The translations under genes and the position numbers were made by a program. Below the pieces are notes generated by a model. It was not told where the DNA came from, made no database searches, and was given only the letters and a program-made list of their open reading frames with translations. From positions 1-11,827 of the forward strand of contig JBLFWJ010000105.1 in the NCBI GenBank assembly GCA_047611425.1: a stretch of 11,827 nucleotides of DNA, read 5' to 3'. The stretch comes from JBLFWJ01 sp047611425. GTDB taxonomy: Bacteria > Bacteroidota > Bacteroidia > UBA10329. This document shows, one piece after another, positions 7,513 to 11,827 of this stretch; the first letter of the stretch is position 1, and the number at the start of each line of letters is the position of its first letter.

Positions 7513-8865
7513 TTATCCTACTTCCTTTTCCAACATCAATAGACCGTTCTTCACGATCTCTTGAACTGGAGTCTTCGATGTGCATACATACTCGCAAAGT
7601 GCAAAGTCCTCCTCGTCAACCTCATAAATTCCAAGGTTTTCCATCAACTCGATATCCTGAATGATGATTGCCTTCAACAAGTGCTGAGGCAAAACATCCA
7701 TCGGGAATACATTCTCATACTGACCAGTAACCACTAGGGCTCGCTCTTCACCATTGTTGTTGGTATCCAACTTATACTTCTTGCTTGGCATCATCCAAGA
7801 GAAATAAGACCTAGACACAGAGTGCTTGTTCAAACCAGCACCAGCCCATCCGTCAGTAACGAAGAATTTAGGAGAGTTGCCTTCTTCAACTACAGTTACT
7901 TCCTTATGGAAGTAACCCAAGTAACCGTCTGCTCCAACCTTTTCTCCTGTCAATATATTTCCAGAGATAACTCGGTTTGCTCCAGTTGAATCACCAACTA
8001 AGCTCTTCATAGAAGCACCAACAACCGTTCGGTAGAATTTTGGCGAACTTGCTGCGGGTCCTACGACCGCAACAATTCTACTTGCATCGAAACGACCTGT
8101 TAGCATTGCTTTTCCTATTACAAGAACGTCTTGTAATGATACTGTCCAAGCAACATCACCTTTATTAATAGGATCAATGTGATTGATCTGTACACCAACA
8201 TTACCTGCTGGATGCGGTCCAGAAATCGTGTGCTTCTCAACACCTGTTACATCCTTTATCTCCTTTGCGGTAGATAAACTCTCGTGGGTTGTGAAGTGAA
8301 CTTTACCGGTGGTAAGTTTTCCTAATGTGTCAAATCCTGCTTGCAACGCAGCTCCCTGACCATGTACGATAAAATCGTAGTCGGCAGCAAGTGGTGCAGT
8401 ATCACAACCAGAAACGAAAATAGCCTTAGGAGCATCTGCGGTTCTAGCAACTGTTCCAAATGGTCTACGCTTGATCAAACTGATCAAACCCATTTCAACC
8501 ATTTTGGCCTTTACATCATCGTTTGATGCATTGGCTGCCAATGGCCCGAAATCTTCATATCGGGTTTCCTTATCCGCTAGAATCTTAACTCCCAAAATCT
8601 TCCGCTTCGCGCCACGGACGATTTCAGCAATTTCACCACTAACTGGCGAAACAATTTTAACGTCTGGATGATCCTTCGAAAAGAATAGTCCGGTTCCGGC
8701 TTTTACCTCGGCACCTTCCTTTAAAAGAAGTTTGGGTGTTAGGCCCTTAAAATCGGTTGGCTTCACCAGAACGGTATCTGACGCACTGGAAGTTCCGTAA
8801 ACTTTGTCTGCCTGTCCATCCACTGGAATGTTAAGGCCTTTGCTAATCTTGATGTTCATTGACAT
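7513..8865 (-). CDS. nqrA: Na+-translocating NADH:quinone reductase subunit A
   Basis: NqrA is the cytosolic, membrane-associated subunit of Na+-NQR, related to the Rnf/Nuo barrel and SLBB folds and lacking a redox cofactor of its own. The 450-residue length is normal. Hallmarks are the N-terminal IKISKGLNIPVDG (5-17), the hammerhead segment SPVSGEIAEIVRG (73-85), RRPFGTVAR (133-141), SGPHPAGNVGVQINHIDP (215-232), GDSTGANRVISGN (291-303) and the C-terminal LGIYEVDEEDFALCEYVC (411-428). It is the first gene of the operon and has a TATTTTTG promoter box upstream. The start is ambiguous: M1 (8865) gives the full ORF. M3 (8859) aligns better with the family N-terminus and has an AGGGA sequence 5 nt upstream, so the real protein may be two residues shorter. 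Confidence 0.97.
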   Translation of the reverse strand: MSMNIKISKGLNIPVDGQADKVYGTSSASDTVLVKPTDFKGLTPKLLLKEGAEVKAGTGLFFSKDHPDVKIVSPVSGEIAEIVRGAKRKILGVKILADKETRYEDFGPLAANASNDDVKAKMVEMGLISLIKRRPFGTVARTADAPKAIFVSGCDTAPLAADYDFIVHGQGAALQAGFDTLGKLTTGKVHFTTHESLSTAKEIKDVTGVEKHTISGPHPAGNVGVQINHIDPINKGDVAWTVSLQDVLVIGKAMLTGRFDASRIVAVVGPAASSPKFYRTVVGASMKSLVGDSTGANRVISGNILTGEKVGADGYLGYFHKEVTVVEEGNSPKFFVTDGWAGAGLNKHSVSRSYFSWMMPSKKYKLDTNNNGEERALVVTGQYENVFPMDVLPQHLLKAIIIQDIELMENLGIYEVDEEDFALCEYVCTSKTPVQEIVKNGLLMLEKEVG

Positions 8866-8869
8866 CCCT
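8865..8869 (-). promoter_or_regulatory. Shine-Dalgarno-like AGGGA favouring the second nqrA ATG
   Basis: On the minus strand AGGGA is separated by 5 nt from the ATG at 8859-8857 but abuts the first ATG at 8865-8863. If it acts as a ribosome binding site, translation begins at residue 3 of the longest frame. Bacteroidota rarely depend on Shine-Dalgarno pairing, so this is only suggestive. Confidence 0.4.
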
Positions 8870-8906
8870 GTTTTAGAGGTGGGTTTGTCTGTTCTAAAAA
8901 TCGCGG

Positions 8907-8914
8907 CAAAAATA
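8907..8914 (-). promoter_or_regulatory. -7 promoter box of the nqr operon
   Basis: The minus strand reads TATTTTTG, a full match to the Bacteroidota -7 consensus TAnnTTTG. It is followed by CCGCG and a leader of roughly 35-45 nt before nqrA. A clear -33 TTTG was not found at the expected distance. Position and match make it the best candidate for the operon promoter. Confidence 0.6.
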
Positions 8915-8951
8915 AGAGAAACGAAGATCAGCGGTGACCTTAATTACCCAC

Positions 8952-8986
8952 CTTTTTAATTTAGATTGATTCTAAATAATAAAAAG
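8952..8986. other. AT-rich bulged dyad in the divergent nqrA/plug promoter region
   Basis: CTTTTTAATTTAGA (8952-8965) pairs with TCTAAAT (8971-8977) and TAAAAAG (8980-8986) across a 5-nt loop, leaving a 2-nt AA bulge: 14 base pairs in all. It lies between the two divergent -7 boxes and upstream of both genes, where a regulator could bind. It has no following T-run that would make it a convincing terminator. The region is AT-rich, so chance is a real alternative. Confidence 0.35.
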
Positions 8987-9017
8987 AGACTATTGGCATT
9001 TTAATTGGCTACTCCTG

Positions 9018-9025
9018 TACTTTTG
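9018..9025 (+). promoter_or_regulatory. -7 promoter box of the plug gene
   Basis: TACTTTTG matches the Bacteroidota -7 consensus TAnnTTTG exactly. A TTGG (8993-8996) upstream could be the -33 element, though the gap to the box is a little long (22 nt after TTG). The box ends only 6 nt before the ATG at 9032, so the transcript would be leaderless or nearly so. It also lies inside the longer TTG-started reading frame (9005), which argues against that start. Confidence 0.55.
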
Positions 9026-9031
9026 CCACAT

Positions 9032-10366
9032 ATGAAACTGCTTATCAAGCTTTCCTTTTTACTGATAATTATTCCTGCCATCTGTGTTGCACAGGATAAG
9101 GAGGAAGACGATTACTACGAAGACAATTATCTGAGATACAGCGACTTCATCTACAAAGACAACATTAAAACCGTTGAATTTGAAATGCGAGATGTAAACG
9201 TATCGCTGCCAATTATCATGCTTAGAAGCGGTCAGCAATTGCAGTTGAGCTTTGATGATTTAGATGGAGGCTATAAAAGCTACAGCTACACTGTATTTCA
9301 CTGCGATAGAGATTGGAATCCATCGGATATTTCATTTATGGATTACGTGGATGGATACAATGAGGACCTGATATACAACGAGGACTACTCTTTCAATACA
9401 AATCAACTTTACACACATTACAGCTTTGTGTTTCCAAGAGAAACCATGCAACTGAAAATTTCTGGCAACTATGTGTTGTATGTTTTTGAGGATGGTGATC
9501 GGGAAAACCCAGTGATAACGAGAAGGTTTAGGGTATATGAACAACTGGTAGCTATCAATGCAGAAGTCAGAAGGCCAGCGGTAGCAGCCGAACGCTATTC
9601 GCATCATAGCTTAAAAATATCCGTCAATTATGAGGATTATCAACTTCAGAATCCGCTCAGAAATGTTTCGCTGTATGCCTATCAAAATCAACGTTGGGAT
9701 AATTCTTACGAAAACCTCAAGCCAGTTTTTCTAAGAGAGAAAGAACTTGTTTATGACCAGATGGATGGCGTTGTATTCAATGGTGGCAACGAATTTCGGT
9801 GGTTAGATATTCGCAGTTTGCGTTATCAACCCGAAAACGTGGACCGCGTTTATCAAGACAGGGACTCGTCTATGACCCATGTGTTTATGCTTCCAGATGT
9901 TGAAAGAAGATCGCAACGTTATCGAACAGAAACTGACCTTGATGGTCGTTTCGACATTAGTATTCAAGAAGGAAACGATGGTAGGGTGGAATCTGATTAC
10001 GCAATAGTTCACTTCAAATTAGCCAGTGATACCATGCTTGACAGTGCATCGGTGTATCTCTTTGGTGGATTGACGGATTGGAGATACCAGAGTCGCTATC
10101 GCATGGATTATAATAGGAGGGGGAATGCTTACGAACTTTCAGCTTATGTGAAGCAGGGGTATTACAACTACCAGTACATGGTTGTGCCAGATAAGCTAGA
10201 ATCAAGGACAAGAGAGAAGGGAGGTATTGGTCAAACATTCGAGTTTGAAGGCGACTTCTATCAAACTGAACAGATCTACACGCTTTTTCTATACGAAAGC
10301 CCTATGGGTGCACGATACGACCGGTTGATAGGCTACACCAAAATCAACTCTAGTCGGTTGAATTGA
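9032..10366 (+). CDS. type IX secretion system Plug protein (DUF5103 family)
   Basis: This 444-residue protein matches the DUF5103 family, now named the T9SS plug protein. In the Flavobacterium T9SS, Plug fills the large SprA outer-membrane translocon when no substrate is passing, keeping it sealed. A signal peptide (residues 1-20, KLLIKLSFLLIIIPAICVA then Q) directs it to the periplasm. The first domain shows LRSGQQLQLSFDDLDGGYKS (64-83), the highly typical FHCDRDWNPSDISFMDYVDG (89-108) and RYSHHSLKISVNYEDYQLQN (188-207). A second beta-rich domain follows (about 335-435), with LFGGLTDWRY (343-352) and FEFEGDFYQTEQIYTLFLY (403-421). The ATG at 9032 is chosen over an in-frame TTG at 9005 because it begins the signal peptide and leaves the promoter box outside the gene. 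It diverges from nqrA. Its last 120 bp recur, diverged, at 11473-11592. Confidence 0.93.
   Translation: MKLLIKLSFLLIIIPAICVAQDKEEDDYYEDNYLRYSDFIYKDNIKTVEFEMRDVNVSLPIIMLRSGQQLQLSFDDLDGGYKSYSYTVFHCDRDWNPSDISFMDYVDGYNEDLIYNEDYSFNTNQLYTHYSFVFPRETMQLKISGNYVLYVFEDGDRENPVITRRFRVYEQLVAINAEVRRPAVAAERYSHHSLKISVNYEDYQLQNPLRNVSLYAYQNQRWDNSYENLKPVFLREKELVYDQMDGVVFNGGNEFRWLDIRSLRYQPENVDRVYQDRDSSMTHVFMLPDVERRSQRYRTETDLDGRFDISIQEGNDGRVESDYAIVHFKLASDTMLDSASVYLFGGLTDWRYQSRYRMDYNRRGNAYELSAYVKQGYYNYQYMVVPDKLESRTREKGGIGQTFEFEGDFYQTEQIYTLFLYESPMGARYDRLIGYTKINSSRLN
10247..10366 (+). repeat. direct repeat copy 1: 3' end of the plug gene
   Basis: The last 39 codons and stop of the plug gene recur at 11473-11592 with the same length and no indels. 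By hand count, 99 of 120 positions are identical. A 30-nt block is perfectly identical (10255-10284 against 11481-11510), while most differences lie in the later part. The match stops at the shared stop codon and fades just before 10247. The two copies bracket the lipoprotein gene. Confidence 0.95.
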
Positions 10367-10440
10367 TTGTCAAATCTACCTCACAATTGGATCAAATATT
10401 GGTTATAGCTACATTACACTCAAGCCTTAAATTGCGGATT

Positions 10441-11433
10441 ATGAAGCAGGTGATTTTTTGGTTTTATACGATGTTTTTATTTGGATGTACAGTCTCAACT
10501 GATACTGATAAAGCATCACGGTGGAAAAAGGTGTCCGAATCATTGGTCGAAAGTTGCGATTCGTTGAAAATAGCTGATGTTCATAGTTTGTCTTGTTTGG
10601 CTTATGCCAATGCACTTTTACATGGTTGGAATCATCCGTTGACCCAAGGTAGATTAAATGCCCTTCACTCATCCATTGCACTAAATGGATACGGGTTGGG
10701 CTACTCATACGATGCGTTTCAAGACGGTACAATGAATCCCGCTACGACCAATTATACGGTCACTATTACTGATCATGTAGGGCTTGTGCTGATTGAAGGG
10801 TATAAGAATGGAGTTGTTCCAAAATCTGAGATCAACAAACTGGTAGTAGCATTGGAAAAGGTGCCAAATGCTGACAATTTGACTCCAGGAATCTGCTTTG
10901 CGTATTCTGATAATCTAAATGACAGTGTGGGCTGTGTGCATAATGTAAATATTAGCGTGGCGGTGTTTTACCAAGAGTTAATAAACACAGGACTAAAGAA
11001 CGACACCTTTAATCAAAGAGTTAGTATGATATTGGAACGGGAACAATTTGCTTACAATGACTTTTCAAAAAACTATCCTTATTGGGATGGATCAAGTCAA
11101 CTAACTGATCAGAATCATTTGGCTTTTCAGGCATGGTGTCTCTACCAGCACGATAACCCCGAGACCAAAGAGATTGCACAACAGATCATCGAAAATTTAG
11201 TCAATAATAGGGAGCAAAGCATTTCTGCATTAATCGGACATCTGCGAATAATGCCCTACAATGATAAAAACTCAGATGAGCTTCTGACCGAGTTGGAATC
11301 TATTATTAATAACCAGAGTAAGCTTACCACGCATGGTTCTTACGACTTAAATAATCCTAGAATATTAGCGCAATTCGCAATGCATTCTACAGTCTACTGG
11401 AGTCTAATCGTAAAACAGAATACCTTAGAATAA
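10441..11433 (+). CDS. predicted lipoprotein of unknown function, possibly alpha/alpha-toroid fold
   Basis: I do not recognise this family. The ATG at 10441 is preferred over one at 10363 because it starts a short lipoprotein signal: a hydrophobic MKQVIFWFYTMFLFGC with a lipobox-like L13-F14-G15-C16. Phenylalanine at -2 is somewhat unusual. The mature part (330 residues in total) looks alpha-helical, with repeated segments that start with similar polar motifs: TITDH (108-112), CVHNVN (165-170) and LTDQNH (221-226). Each is followed by a hydrophobic helix, as in alpha/alpha-barrel enzymes. Aromatic loops, YGLGYSYDAF (84-93) and NYPYWDGSS (211-219), could line a cleft. No catalytic residues can be assigned. 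It starts 74 nt after plug, on the same strand, with no clear promoter or terminator seen. It is bracketed by two copies of the plug 3' end, which suggests it arrived by, or was caught in, a rearrangement. Confidence 0.75.
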   Translation: MKQVIFWFYTMFLFGCTVSTDTDKASRWKKVSESLVESCDSLKIADVHSLSCLAYANALLHGWNHPLTQGRLNALHSSIALNGYGLGYSYDAFQDGTMNPATTNYTVTITDHVGLVLIEGYKNGVVPKSEINKLVVALEKVPNADNLTPGICFAYSDNLNDSVGCVHNVNISVAVFYQELINTGLKNDTFNQRVSMILEREQFAYNDFSKNYPYWDGSSQLTDQNHLAFQAWCLYQHDNPETKEIAQQIIENLVNNREQSISALIGHLRIMPYNDKNSDELLTELESIINNQSKLTTHGSYDLNNPRILAQFAMHSTVYWSLIVKQNTLE

Positions 11434-11472
11434 ATGCTTAGTGCTTTTTCACTCTTCAATTTGTGCAATCTC

Positions 11473-11592
11473 GAAGGCGGCTTCTATCAAACTGAACAGA
11501 TCTACACGCTCTTTTTATACGAAAGCCCGATGGGTGCTAGATGCGATAGACTTATTGGATACGCGAAGGTCAATTCGAGTCAGTTGAATTGA
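11473..11592 (+). pseudogene. 3'-terminal remnant of a second plug gene (direct repeat copy 2)
   Basis: Translation gives 39 residues that match the Plug C-terminus (residues 406-444) with five changes, D to G, Y to C, T to A, I to V and R to Q, and the same stop. Of the 18 codons that differ, 13 are synonymous, so the two sequences diverged mostly while selection still acted on the protein. The remaining 90% of a plug gene is missing upstream. The remnant is in frame with an ATG at 11434 that directly follows the TAA of the lipoprotein gene, giving a potential 52-residue chimeric ORF (11434-11592) that begins MLSAFSLFNLCNLEGG. Coupled translation of that ORF is possible but unproven. The most economical reading is a decayed paralogue or a recombination scar. 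Confidence 0.88.
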
Positions 11593-11732
11593 CGTATATC
11601 TTCGGAGATTAAGAAAAGTTATGGTATTCCAAAAGTCACCAACATAGCTAGTCTTATTCCGGGCAATTGACTTAAATTGGCAATGGAAATGATTTTGCTG
11701 AATTATATTCTGATCCTTCAATAAAATAAATT
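11593..11732. other. intergenic stretch without recognisable feature
   Basis: Together with 11434-11472 and the plug remnant this forms the longest gene-poor part of the window (11434-11732). After the remnant's stop codon the sequence has no similarity I can see to the region after the intact plug gene (10367-10440). I found no convincing ORF, hairpin terminator, tRNA or promoter box. A TGATTTTG, one mismatch from TAnnTTTG, lies about 35 nt before the ATG at 11733. Confidence 0.5.
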
Positions 11733-11827
11733 ATGCTAGTCCGCCTGTGTGCACTTACTAGTTGCGATAGCGATTGTAAGTCGATCAAAAAGTCTGTGAC
11801 CAAAGTATCTTCTGTTGAGTTTGTAGC
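11733..11827 (+). CDS. possible start of an ORF running off the window
   Basis: An ATG at 11733, two codons after an in-frame TAA, opens a frame that stays open for 31 codons to the window edge. It begins MLVRLCALTSCDSDCKSIKK. The L8-T9-S10-C11 string resembles a lipobox, but the preceding hydrophobic part is too short and contains an Arg, so a lipoprotein call is weak. With so few codons this may be chance or a gene remnant. I cannot assign a family. Confidence 0.25.
   Translation, partial: MLVRLCALTSCDSDCKSIKKSVTKVSSVEFV

Noticed and set aside
9005..9031. TTG start giving Plug nine extra N-terminal residues
   Set aside because: The extension precedes a complete signal peptide and contains the TACTTTTG promoter box, so the ATG at 9032 is preferred.
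10363..10440. ATG at 10363 as the lipoprotein start (26 extra residues, 4-nt overlap with plug)
   Set aside because: The overlap would suit coupled translation, but the extension puts a hydrophilic stretch before the lipoprotein signal; the ATG at 10441 starts a signal with lipobox directly.
11440..11456. Small hairpin AGTG-CTTTTT-CACT after the lipoprotein gene as a terminator
   Set aside because: The stem is only 4 bp, the T-run is in the loop rather than after the stem, and the sequence lies in the chimeric reading frame.
10247..11592. Insertion sequence or transposon flanked by the 120-bp repeats
   Set aside because: No transposase, no terminal inverted repeats seen, and the repeats are diverged coding sequence, so a target-site duplication does not explain them.
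11515..11721. Minus-strand 68-codon ORF at the right end
   Set aside because: It is antisense to the plug remnant, lacks any domain or promoter, and the plus-strand reading is clearly homologous to Plug.

Overview
The window looks like a chromosomal segment from a member of the Bacteroidota (Bacteroidetes), probably a free-living, Flavobacteriales-like bacterium. Three things point there. There is a gene for the Plug protein of the type IX secretion system (T9SS), which only this phylum has. There are TAnnTTTG-type -7 promoter boxes. Most genes lack a Shine-Dalgarno sequence, as is usual in the phylum. The species cannot be named from the sequence alone.

Layout. Positions 1-2387 (minus strand) hold a DUF1501 protein with a twin-arginine signal (cut by the window edge), a DUF1800 protein 2 nt upstream of it, and a small TfoX N-terminal-domain protein. 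A strong minus-strand terminator at 2424-2457 separates these from a complete nqrABCDEF operon (8865 down to 2481, minus strand). This operon encodes the Na+-translocating NADH:quinone oxidoreductase, which oxidises NADH, reduces quinone and pumps Na+ across the inner membrane. The key cofactor residues of all six subunits are visible: the 2Fe-2S, FAD and NADH sites of NqrF, the membrane cysteines of NqrD and NqrE, and the covalent-FMN threonines of NqrB and NqrC. The genes are tightly packed except for a 198-bp nqrD-nqrE spacer built from degenerate direct repeats. No apbE or nqrM follows nqrF.

A divergent promoter region (8866-9031) with a bulged dyad separates nqrA from the plus-strand plug gene (9032-10366), whose true start is the ATG in front of a clear signal peptide. 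A predicted lipoprotein gene of unknown function, probably alpha-helical, follows (10441-11433). Next comes a second, diverged copy of the last 120 bp of the plug gene (11473-11592). The lipoprotein gene is therefore bracketed by direct repeats of the plug 3' end. This is the most unusual structure in the window and suggests a past recombination or insertion, or the decay of a duplicated plug gene. The last 235 bp hold only a possible start of a further ORF.

I see no CRISPR array, tRNA, rRNA, insertion sequence, transposase or integrase. Apart from the repeat-bracketed lipoprotein locus and the nqrD-nqrE repeat spacer, the content is ordinary core Bacteroidota genome.
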